Assembly (NCBI GenBank): GCA_937138625.1
Contig: CAKZPF010000007.1
Coordinates: 1-64,000 of the forward strand
Direction: 5' to 3'
Source of the DNA: an uncultured Caulobacteraceae bacterium
Lineage (GTDB): Bacteria; Pseudomonadota; Alphaproteobacteria; Caulobacterales; Caulobacteraceae
DNA: 64,000 nt
In this document: piece after piece, positions 34,616-41,903 of the stretch
How positions within the stretch are numbered: position 1 is the stretch's first letter
Layout of the letters: each line of letters opens with the position of its first letter
Notes under the pieces: generated by a model
Seen by the model: the letters and a program-made list of their open reading frames with translations, nothing else
The model's database searches: none
What the model was told of the DNA's origin: nothing
Made by a program: the position numbers and the translations under genes

Positions 34616-35923
34616 CTACAAAACGCGCAGGCGCGGTTGTCCGCCACCGGCCAGCATCAAATGGCTGACCGCCCACACCAAGGCATCCACCCGATCCGGG
34701 CTCTGGGCACCTTGGCCAAAATCCAGCATCTCTTGCTCCAGGTGCGGGAATTGTCCCGTATGCTTGACGCGCCCTTGCTCGTACAAAGCGGCCACCGGCT
34801 CGGCACGTGCCCGCTTGCTCAGGCGGGCATGCACCAAGGTCACGGGCACCTCTGCCCCCTCCAGCTGCAACAAGGTCCGCACCATCTCGCCGCCTTGGTT
34901 CCCCTCAGCCACAATCTCTGCCTGCCACCGCCGCGCACACGCCACGGCCGCCCGCGCCCAGGCCTGGGGCGTTTGCCCCTGCACGGTTGCATCTTCCAAC
35001 ACATAGGCCCGATCGCCACAGCGCCCCACGGCCACCAAACCACAGGCATCGGCGTCTCGGCCCACACTGGCGGGCGGGTCCACCGCCACCACACGGCGAT
35101 CAAACCGTTCGGGCGGTGCGGTGTGCACCCCATGCAGATGCGTCACGGTCCAGACCCCCGCGTCATGATCCTCAACCACCAGGCCCTCAAGCTCTTGCTG
35201 GGCCAAGCGGGTGCCGCCATACATCGCCTGCAAAGTTGTCATAAATTCAGGGGCCAAATTGTGGGCATTGGCCGCCGTGGGGGCATGCGTCATGACCACA
35301 TCTGGCCGCGCCATTAACCGCTTCACCGCTGCCGTTGCCTTGGGCGTTGTCGTCACCACCCCCCGTGGGGCTGCGCCCAATCGCAAGGCAAATTCCAACA
35401 TGTTCAGCGTCTCATCCGCCAAACGCCAGGCCGCAAACTCATCACACCACGACAAATCAAACTGTGGGCCGCGCAGGCTTTCGGGGTCTTCTGCCGAGAA
35501 GGCAAAGGCCTCCGCCCCGTTGGGCCAAACCAACCGCCGCCGAGAAGGCTCGTACCGGGGCCGCCAGCCTGGCATGGCCGTGGCCAGCAATCCCGATGGT
35601 CCCTCAATCATCACTTCACGGGCATCGTTCAGTGTGGGGGCCACCAAAGCCACATGCCCGGCCCGTTCGGCTTCCACCTCGGCGCGCACCCATTCAGCCC
35701 CGGCGCGGGTCTTGCCTGCCCCTCGCCCCCCCATAAACAGCCAATGCCGCCAAGGGCCCTCAGGGGCTATCTGATCCAGGCGGGCCCAAAAGGCCCAATT
35801 CGTCATCAGAACCGTCACCTGCTCCGGGCTCAGACTCTGCAGAAGCGCTCTTTGCTGAGATTTCGGCACGCAGGCGAGCCAAGCGGCGCTCCAGCTCGGC
35901 TCGCAAGCGGGCATGTTCCGCAC
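34616..35923 (-). CDS. GTA gp2, terminase large subunit
   Basis: A 435-aa packaging motor. The ATPase domain has the Walker A motif MGGRGAGKTRAGAEW, an LVAPTLNDAREVMIEG segment, and a Walker B-type FDLSWCDEFAAW. The nuclease domain begins VVAVDPPAS with acidic residues in GRDADACGL. The start is set by a GGAGG (35937-35933) 9 nt before a GTG at 35923; ATG 35914 is a weaker alternative. Either start lies well inside gp1 (about 160 bp overlap). In GTAs this enzyme packages host DNA in head-fulls. Confidence 0.94.
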   Translation of the reverse strand: MRNMPACEPSWSAAWLACVPKSQQRALLQSLSPEQVTVLMTNWAFWARLDQIAPEGPWRHWLFMGGRGAGKTRAGAEWVRAEVEAERAGHVALVAPTLNDAREVMIEGPSGLLATAMPGWRPRYEPSRRRLVWPNGAEAFAFSAEDPESLRGPQFDLSWCDEFAAWRLADETLNMLEFALRLGAAPRGVVTTTPKATAAVKRLMARPDVVMTHAPTAANAHNLAPEFMTTLQAMYGGTRLAQQELEGLVVEDHDAGVWTVTHLHGVHTAPPERFDRRVVAVDPPASVGRDADACGLVAVGRCGDRAYVLEDATVQGQTPQAWARAAVACARRWQAEIVAEGNQGGEMVRTLLQLEGAEVPVTLVHARLSKRARAEPVAALYEQGRVKHTGQFPHLEQEMLDFGQGAQSPDRVDALVWAVSHLMLAGGGQPRLRVL

Positions 35924-36161
35924 GGGCGTCTTCCTCCATATCTTGCTCCTTTTGCTGTGATCGGATCCAGTCTTCAAGCGCCACCACGGCCTTGCTTAAA
36001 CTGACCAAGGCCCGCGCATGCGCCGCGATATCACTGGGATCATCCCCTGGGTCTTGTGCGGCCAGCTTGTTCAGGCGGGCTTGTGTCGGCTTCAGCCAAG
36101 ACATCCCCTCATCGCCCCCGGATTTGGCCGGGCCGCTTTCCGTTTCCCTTTTTTCGGACAT
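35760..36161 (-). CDS. GTA gp1, small terminase-like protein
   Basis: A 133-aa protein at the head of the cluster. It has an N-terminal polar segment, helical KPTQARLNKLAAQDPGDDPSD and LVSLSKAVVALEDWIRSQQ, a long charged coiled coil (MEEDARAEHARLRAELERRL), and a disordered acidic tail. This matches GTA gp1, shown in RcGTA to be the small terminase. The large terminase starts inside its 3' third. It is the first gene of the cluster; an AT-rich, probably promoter-bearing gap lies upstream. Confidence 0.85.
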   Translation of the reverse strand: MSEKRETESGPAKSGGDEGMSWLKPTQARLNKLAAQDPGDDPSDIAAHARALVSLSKAVVALEDWIRSQQKEQDMEEDARAEHARLRAELERRLARLRAEISAKSASAESEPGAGDGSDDELGLLGPPGSDSP

Positions 36162-36269
36162 GCCCCATCATAGGGTCGCGCCATCCCCACAGGATTTCTT
36201 TTTGGCTTTTTCTCTTAATCTATTGATTTAAATAATATAATCAGACCAAATCACGAGCATAAAGCCCCG
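36162..36269. promoter_or_regulatory. AT-rich upstream region of the GTA cluster
   Basis: About 108 bp between the convergent-facing 3' end of the YcgN-type gene (minus strand, upstream) and gp1. The stretch 36196-36245 is strikingly AT-rich (TTTAAATAATATAAT) in a GC-rich neighbourhood. It is the only plausible promoter region for the GTA operon. I see no convincing -35/-10 pair, consistent with a promoter needing an activator, but this is not proof. Confidence 0.45.
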
Positions 36270-36752
36270 CTAATCCCCGCCACGCTCGACATCAAACCAA
36301 GGCGCCAGACAATTCAGCAGGTCATCCTCGTGGACATCCGCTTCGCTGACCACCAGACCCTGCACCGACACCCCCGCCGTATGCACGGTGTTGGGGTCCC
36401 CTGAAACCAGGGGATGCCACCAGGCCAAGTCTCGTCCTTCCGCCAATCGGCGATAGGCACACGATTTCGGTAACCAGCCATATTGGGTCACGGTCTCGGG
36501 CGTCAGTTGGATACAATCCGGCACCTGGGCCTTGCGGTTGGCATAATCTGTACAGCGGCACGTCTGGGTATCCAACAGCTTACAGACCATCGCGGTCGCC
36601 ATCACCTCGCCCGTGTCTTCATCCTCGGCCTTGACCAGACAGCACAACCCACAGCCATCGCACAAGGCCTCCCACTCGGCTTGGTGCAAATCCGACAAGG
36701 CGAACCGCTGCCAAAACCGGTCTCGCAAATGGGTTTTCTTCTCAGTGGCCAT
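36270..36752 (-). CDS. YcgN/YkgJ-family cysteine-cluster protein (UPF0260)
   Basis: A 160-aa protein of the UPF0260/YcgN family with the conserved cysteines: CDGCGLCCLVK, CKLLDTQTCRCTDYANR, VPDCIQLTP, and WLPKSCAYRRLAEGRDLAWWHPL. The cluster of eight or more cysteines suggests zinc or iron binding. The function is not established. It ends 108 bp upstream of GTA gp1 on the same strand and is divergent from the penicillin-binding protein gene. Confidence 0.93.
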   Translation of the reverse strand: MATEKKTHLRDRFWQRFALSDLHQAEWEALCDGCGLCCLVKAEDEDTGEVMATAMVCKLLDTQTCRCTDYANRKAQVPDCIQLTPETVTQYGWLPKSCAYRRLAEGRDLAWWHPLVSGDPNTVHTAGVSVQGLVVSEADVHEDDLLNCLAPWFDVERGGD

Positions 36753-36793
36753 ATGTAATAGCTTACGTCTTTCGCGTCACAAGGGAATCGTCT

Positions 36794-38815
36794 GTGCCTC
36801 AGCCTTTCCGAGCCGACCTAGAACAACGCACCGACCGCCGTCAGCACAAGCGCCGCTGGATTATTCGGGCGCTGGTGCTCACCGTCTTGGCGATCGCGTT
36901 GTCTGCAGGAGTGTACCTGTGGCGCACCCTGTTTGTCGATATGCCGCCCCTGCCCAACCGCGAAGCCTTGTGGAGCATCAATCGCCCCGCTGGCTACACC
37001 TTTCTTGACAGCAAGGGCCAAGTCATCGCCACCCGTGGGCCGAAACACGGCCGCCGCACCCAGGTCCAGACCCTGCCCAGACATGTCACCGGTGCCTTTT
37101 TGGCCATGGAGGATGTGCGCTTTTACGAACACAACGGCATCGACCCCAAAGCCATCAGCCGCGCGTTCACCGCCAACCTCAAGGCCGGACACACCGTCCA
37201 GGGTGGCTCGACCCTTACCCAGCAGCTGGTGAAAAATCTGATCTTAACCCCCGAGCGCTCCTTGAAACGTAAAATCCAAGAAGCCTGGCTGGCGCTGAAA
37301 ATTGAACGCATGCTCAGCAAGGATGAAATCCTCGAGCTTTACCTCAATCGCATTTACCTCGGCGAAGGCACCTATGGCATCGAGGCCGCCGCCCGTACCT
37401 ATTTTAACAAACTGCCCACTGACCTCAGCGTGGCCGAAGCGGCCCTGCTGGCGGCCTTGCCCAAGGCCCCCAGCCGCTATGACCCCACGGATAACATCTC
37501 AGACAGCCGCCGGCGCACGCGTCTGGTGCTGAAAAAAATGTTGGAGTCCAACGTCATCGGCCCCCAAGACTACATCGCCGCTCTCAGAAACCCGCCCAAA
37601 CCTGTGAAAAACAAAGGTGAAGGCGAGCTTGGCTATATCCTCGATATGGCCACCGCCAAGGCCCAAGAACTGGTGGGCACCGACCACCCCGACCTGATGA
37701 TCCGCCTGACGCTGGATCAAGACATCCAAGCCGTCGCCGTGCAAAGTCTGCAAACGCACCTCGAGCGCAAAGCCAAATCCGCCAAAGCCGAACAGGGCGG
37801 CGTGGTGGTCTTGGACAAAACCGGGGCCGTGCGCGCACTCGTGGGCGGCAAATCTTACGCCGACAGTCAGTTTAACCGCGCGGCGCAGGCCCAGCGTCAG
37901 CCAGGATCAACGTTCAAGGTGTTTGTCTATGCCGCAGCCCTTGAGCTGGGGGTTCACCCCGATGACTTCCGCCAAGACACCCCCATCACCATTGCCGGCT
38001 GGTCTCCACGCAATTTTGATGGCCAATACGTAGGCCCCGTCAGCGTGCGCGAAGCCCTGGCCAAGTCCCTGAACACGGTCGCCGTGCGCCTAGGACAAGA
38101 GGTCGGGCCGCCAAAAATCATTTCTATGGCCCGGCGCTTTGGTATTCGTTCGCAGCTCGACCCAAACCTCTCCCTGGCCCTGGGCACGTCCGAGGTGAAC
38201 CTGCTGGAACTCACCGGCGCTTTCACCGTCTTTCAAAATGATGGGCGTTTGCGCCAACCCCATTTCATCCAATCGATCGAAACGGCGGGTCGTGAAATTC
38301 TGTATCGTCACCCGGATCTCGAGGGCCGCCAAGTTTACGACACCATGTTGTCGCGCCGCATGGTCGATATGCTGACCGAGGTTGTCAGCCGCGGCACCGC
38401 CCAACGCGCCAAGCTGAAAAACCAAGATGTCGCCGGCAAAACGGGGACCTCACAAGGCTATCGCGACGCCTGGTTTGTTGGCTTCACGCCTCTTTACACC
38501 ACCGGCGTTTGGGTCGGGAACGACGACTTCACCCCCATGCACAAGGTGGTGGGTGGCGCCTTACCCACAGAAATTTGGCACGGCGTGATGTCCAAATTGC
38601 ACGGCGAACGGGCTGCCAGCAGTTTCAGCAAACCGGACCTAACACCCCAAGAGGAAGATGCAGAAAAAACATTGGTTTTCTATCGCGATCTGACCCTGCA
38701 ATTGATGTCAGAGGCTGCAGCCCTGGAGGCCGAAATGGCGCCCCCGGCCCCGCCACGTGCCAATGTGGCCCCACAAGCGCCCGAGCCCCCACCGGCTCCC
38801 TCCGCACAGCGTTAA
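36794..38815 (+). CDS. Class A penicillin-binding protein (PBP1a-like bifunctional peptidoglycan synthase)
   Basis: A 673-aa inner-membrane protein. One N-terminal transmembrane helix (ALVLTVLAIALSAGVYLW) leads to the glycosyltransferase domain with catalytic Glu106 in MEDVRFYEHNGID and the motif GGSTLTQQLVKNL. The transpeptidase domain has SxxK (Ser372, PGSTFK), SLNTVAV (SxN) and KTG at Lys549 (AGKTGTSQG). The C-terminus is a Pro/Ala-rich tail. It polymerises and cross-links peptidoglycan. The start is a GTG preceded by AAGGGA with 7-nt spacing. Confidence 0.95.
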   Translation: MPQPFRADLEQRTDRRQHKRRWIIRALVLTVLAIALSAGVYLWRTLFVDMPPLPNREALWSINRPAGYTFLDSKGQVIATRGPKHGRRTQVQTLPRHVTGAFLAMEDVRFYEHNGIDPKAISRAFTANLKAGHTVQGGSTLTQQLVKNLILTPERSLKRKIQEAWLALKIERMLSKDEILELYLNRIYLGEGTYGIEAAARTYFNKLPTDLSVAEAALLAALPKAPSRYDPTDNISDSRRRTRLVLKKMLESNVIGPQDYIAALRNPPKPVKNKGEGELGYILDMATAKAQELVGTDHPDLMIRLTLDQDIQAVAVQSLQTHLERKAKSAKAEQGGVVVLDKTGAVRALVGGKSYADSQFNRAAQAQRQPGSTFKVFVYAAALELGVHPDDFRQDTPITIAGWSPRNFDGQYVGPVSVREALAKSLNTVAVRLGQEVGPPKIISMARRFGIRSQLDPNLSLALGTSEVNLLELTGAFTVFQNDGRLRQPHFIQSIETAGREILYRHPDLEGRQVYDTMLSRRMVDMLTEVVSRGTAQRAKLKNQDVAGKTGTSQGYRDAWFVGFTPLYTTGVWVGNDDFTPMHKVVGGALPTEIWHGVMSKLHGERAASSFSKPDLTPQEEDAEKTLVFYRDLTLQLMSEAAALEAEMAPPAPPRANVAPQAPEPPPAPSAQR

Positions 38816-38856
38816 CAAATGAAACGCTTCGTTAACGAACTCAGCCCATCGTTAAC
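38811..38856. promoter_or_regulatory. Three CGTTAAC boxes at exact 20-bp spacing
   Basis: GTTAAC (a 6-bp palindrome, each preceded by C) starts at 38811, 38831 and 38851, that is, every 20 bp. The first overlaps the stop codon of the penicillin-binding protein gene; all three lie 60-105 bp upstream of the next ATG. Equal two-turn spacing puts all copies on one face of the helix. This suggests a cooperative regulator site for the 38916 gene. The binding protein is unknown. Confidence 0.45.
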
Positions 38857-38915
38857 CCGTGTTCATGATTCGCGGAGGGCATGGCTTTCCGCATAACTAG
38901 CAGAGGATAGGTCCC

Positions 38916-39734
38916 ATGATCAGAACGATCGCAACGGTAGCATTGGCTTCAAGCTTATTGACACCGGTTGCTTTTGCACAAACGCAAATCGACCAAAACG
39001 CCGTGCGCCTTGGCCAAAGTGTCATGCGCATCTACACCCCCACGCCCGAGAAATGCGCCAAGGTCTGTGACGGGTTTTCCAACTGCCGGTCCTGGAGCTA
39101 TATTGATAAAGCCATCAATGGTGGCGAAATGGGCCTGTGCGTGATGAAGCCGGATGTCACCACCCCCATCCCCACGCAGTGCTGCGACACAGGCATCGCT
39201 GAAAAGGCCATGCCCAAGCCGCCCCCAGCGCCCGAGCCCGAGATGACACCCGCTCCAGAGGCAGCGCCCGCCGATAGCGACCCGTATGCGGATCTGCCAC
39301 CCGCGCCGCCACCACCAGCCCCTGAGCCCACGCCGGAAGACGTGACCCCGGCCGAGGCTGTTGCTGAGGTTCCCGCTGCTGATGCCGCCGAAGATGCGGC
39401 CACCGCAACACCCCCCGCGAGTGTGCCGGCCCAAGACACAGCGCCACCACAGGAAATTCCGCCAGCTGACGCGACTATGGATGCGGCCATGGCCCCTGCC
39501 CCCGCAGCTGCACCAGACGCCTCAGCACCCGCCGAAATTCCACCGGCTGCCGCCAGCAATGATGCCGCAGCCGCCCCGCTGAATATGGGTGATGAGGCCG
39601 GCAGCGAACCAGCGCCAACGGATCCCTACGCAGACTTGCCACCGGCACCCACGGGCCCCGTGACCACGGATCCCTCGCAAGTGGAATCCGACATCAAGTG
39701 GTCGTTCCCTCAGCAGCAGGCCCAAGGCCAATAA
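38916..39734 (+). CDS. Secreted PAN/apple-like domain protein with Ala/Pro-rich tail
   Basis: A 272-aa secreted protein with a signal peptide ending at AFAQ. Residues 25-95 form a small cysteine domain: CAKVCDGFSNCRSWSYID, GLCVMK and TQCCDTG. This pattern fits a PAN/apple-like module with Cys pairs and an aromatic W-Y core. The remaining two thirds is low-complexity and rich in Ala, Pro and Glu. It carries the motif DPYADLPPAP twice (about residues 122 and 240). The tail may span the periplasm or be disordered. A good ribosome binding site precedes ATG 38916. The function is unknown; binding to protein or carbohydrate is only the family's usual role. Confidence 0.75.
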   Translation: MIRTIATVALASSLLTPVAFAQTQIDQNAVRLGQSVMRIYTPTPEKCAKVCDGFSNCRSWSYIDKAINGGEMGLCVMKPDVTTPIPTQCCDTGIAEKAMPKPPPAPEPEMTPAPEAAPADSDPYADLPPAPPPPAPEPTPEDVTPAEAVAEVPAADAAEDAATATPPASVPAQDTAPPQEIPPADATMDAAMAPAPAAAPDASAPAEIPPAAASNDAAAAPLNMGDEAGSEPAPTDPYADLPPAPTGPVTTDPSQVESDIKWSFPQQQAQGQ

Positions 39735-39755
39735 GCACCTAAGGGGGTCAGCGCG

Positions 39756-40556
39756 ATGTCACAGCTGTTCAGAGCTCTGGTGGACCTGACCCCATCTTCC
39801 CCGCCCGATGCGCGGCGCCAAGCCATGCGTCAGGCGACCGATCTGTTTACCCCTACGCCTATGCGCTGGGATGACAGTTTTCCGGACCTAGCCCAGCGCA
39901 TGATCACACGGGCCGAGGGCACTTGTTCCCAGGTTCTGTTCGGCAGCCATATTCAGATCTTTAGTTCCGAGGACCTTGAAGAATTCAAGCGCTACGCTGA
40001 CATCCTCAATCGAGAAATTTCCATCCAATCCGACCAAAATATCGCTATCAACAGCGCCAAAATGGACTTCGCGGTGATGTTGGAGCTGCGCCTGCGGGCC
40101 CGCACCGTGCAAAAGAACCCAGGCCTAAGCCCCATTCGGGTCGAAGATGCCCTCGAACATGCCAAGGCCTCGTGCCTGAGCTGTGATATCAACTACCCCG
40201 AAGACTGGCCCGAAGCCCAACAGGCGGTCAAAGACCGTCTTGAGTCCGGCCTGCTGTCCGCATTTTTCCTGCCCAAATTGTGGCGGGATGGTCAGACCAG
40301 CATTTTTTATGCCGCCTTTTGCCACCTGACCGAGCTTGACTACCCACAAGCGGTCAAGCTTTTGATGTCACAGGACAAAACCGGGTTAGCGATCGCATGT
40401 CGCGCGTCAAAGTTCGATGTCTCTTTGTTCAAGCTGTTGGCCTCTCTGAACGGTCCCAGCCCCGCTATCGACACGCTTGCGGACCTCTATCCCCGTTTGC
40501 CAGTGGATCTGGCCGGTCGCACCGTACGCTTCACCAAGGCGCTGGCCGCCGCTTAG
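39756..40556 (+). CDS. Uncharacterised protein with DUF2336-like C-terminus
   Basis: A 266-aa soluble helical protein. The C-terminal part (FCHLTELDYPQAVKLLMSQD, then TGLAIACRASKFDVSLFKLLASL) resembles the HEAT-like repeats of DUF2336 proteins, but the match is by eye only. No signal peptide or membrane helix is seen. The strong AAGGGGG site before ATG 39756 supports the start. It follows the PAN-like gene by 21 bp, so the two are likely co-transcribed. It ends in a 4-bp convergent overlap with the DUF1491 gene. Confidence 0.6.
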   Translation: MSQLFRALVDLTPSSPPDARRQAMRQATDLFTPTPMRWDDSFPDLAQRMITRAEGTCSQVLFGSHIQIFSSEDLEEFKRYADILNREISIQSDQNIAINSAKMDFAVMLELRLRARTVQKNPGLSPIRVEDALEHAKASCLSCDINYPEDWPEAQQAVKDRLESGLLSAFFLPKLWRDGQTSIFYAAFCHLTELDYPQAVKLLMSQDKTGLAIACRASKFDVSLFKLLASLNGPSPAIDTLADLYPRLPVDLAGRTVRFTKALAAA

Positions 40557-40885
40557 CCCTCTTCAATCACGGGCTCGCTGAGGAAATGCCGGCCGGATTT
40601 GTCGCAAATCTCCACCACCCATAAATCCGGGTCCCGTTGACGAAACCGTGCCAAAACTTCTGATAGGGCCTGTGCGTCCATTGGCTGGGCCTGTTTTCGC
40701 CAGACCAATTCATTGGTGTCCCAATCCCGACTTTGATGGTACAGGCTGTTCACCTGCCCGTCATCCACCACGACCACAATGGCCCCAGCATTGGCCTCGC
40801 CTTTGTGCAAAATGGTGGCGAACGCCCCGCCCCCCTCGGCTCGTTTGATGATGGCTTGAACCCAGATGACTGATTTTAGACGCAT
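40553..40885 (-). CDS. DUF1491-family protein
   Basis: A 110-aa protein beginning MRLKSVIWVQAIIKRAEGGGAF, with GEANAGAIVVVVDDGQVNSLYHQ and RFRQRDPDLWVVEICDKSGRHFLSEP. It matches the DUF1491 family of small alphaproteobacterial proteins of unknown function. The start is ATG 40885; a TTG two codons upstream is unlikely. It converges on and overlaps the preceding plus-strand gene. Confidence 0.85.
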   Translation of the reverse strand: MRLKSVIWVQAIIKRAEGGGAFATILHKGEANAGAIVVVVDDGQVNSLYHQSRDWDTNELVWRKQAQPMDAQALSEVLARFRQRDPDLWVVEICDKSGRHFLSEPVIEEG

Positions 40886-40967
40886 ACCCAATCTTTACCC
40901 TATAAAAACGGCTTTACGCTATTTTAAACACTTGAACACACCAAACACCACCACACCAGAACGGACG

Positions 40968-41903
40968 ATGCGGCCAAACTGTTTTTATCGCCATCATCTG
41001 GCAGGCGCTCTGGTGGCCGGGTTCCTGATGGGACTTGCCACCTCGGCCACTGCCGCCCCCGCTGCCGAAGATGCGCTTTACGAGCGCGCGGCGGTGCTGG
41101 CGGCGGATGCGCGTTGTAAACTGTTTGATGCCAAAACCCGCGCCGCGCTCGAGGCCGCTATGGTCCAAGCCCGTGGGGCCATGATCCGCGGCGGGGCACC
41201 GGCCAAATCTGTCGAGTCCATTGAACGCTTCGCCGCCTCGGCCGGTAATCGATGGGACTGCAATTCCCCGGACATGAAGGTCATTGCCGGTCGGGTGGAA
41301 AGCGCCTTTTCCGCCTATCACAAATACACGGAAATGCGGTTCCCGGGCGATGTGCGCACTTGGATTGCCCAGCGCTATACCGCTGAACGCACTGCCCGCT
41401 GGCGCGTCTTCCAAACCGCCAAAACCTCGCAGGCCCAGTATGGCTTTGGCGTCGCCGAGTTCAATGGCCAAAAGGGCTTATTATTGGTTGTGGACGGCGA
41501 ACTGGCCCGGCCACGTTCCGTGGTGTTGATGATGCGTGACCCGCGTCGCGCGCCCGAGCCTGTGGGCGCGGGTTTCTTGAACAGTGTCACCTTCCGCAGT
41601 ACGGATAAAAATACACCCCTCAAGGACCGTGTGCCGCCCTATGGGGCCACACAACCCTTTTTTGCCAAGGGAAAAATGGTGGCCGATGCCAGCCTGACCC
41701 AAAGCGGACAAACCCAAGCGATGGCCTATCTGTTTCCCGATGCCGCCATCAACCATCTGGAAAACCTGGACCCCCGCGAAGCCATCGAGGCCCGCCTGAC
41801 CATCCCCGCACGCGGCAACCGGCCTGAATATGTGGAACGTGTATATTTCGAGGTGGGCGACTTCGCTGCGGCGCGGGCTTTTATTCGCGCGGCGGCGTCT
41901 TAA
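40968..41903 (+). CDS. Secreted protein of unknown function
   Basis: A 311-aa protein with a clear signal peptide (HHLAGALVAGFLMGLATSATAAP) after ATG 40968. A longer frame from 40866 would put 34 residues before the signal and overlap the divergent DUF1491 gene. The first half is helical (ARCKLFDAKTRAALEAAMVQ). The second is beta-rich (YGFGVAEFNGQKGLLLVVDG, ARPRSVVLMMRDPRRAPEP). I do not recognise a family. It ends in a 23-bp convergent overlap with the sensor kinase gene. It is probably periplasmic. Confidence 0.7.
   Translation: MRPNCFYRHHLAGALVAGFLMGLATSATAAPAAEDALYERAAVLAADARCKLFDAKTRAALEAAMVQARGAMIRGGAPAKSVESIERFAASAGNRWDCNSPDMKVIAGRVESAFSAYHKYTEMRFPGDVRTWIAQRYTAERTARWRVFQTAKTSQAQYGFGVAEFNGQKGLLLVVDGELARPRSVVLMMRDPRRAPEPVGAGFLNSVTFRSTDKNTPLKDRVPPYGATQPFFAKGKMVADASLTQSGQTQAMAYLFPDAAINHLENLDPREAIEARLTIPARGNRPEYVERVYFEVGDFAAARAFIRAAAS

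Noticed and set aside
22677-36161. Ordinary prophage
   Set aside because: No integrase, repressor, replication or lysis genes lie within it and no att repeats are visible; the gene order is that of GTAs.
36215-36235. CtrA-type box (TTAA pair) upstream of GTA gp1
   Set aside because: The two TTAA halves are 9 nt apart, not the 7 of the CtrA consensus, and the region is simply AT-rich.
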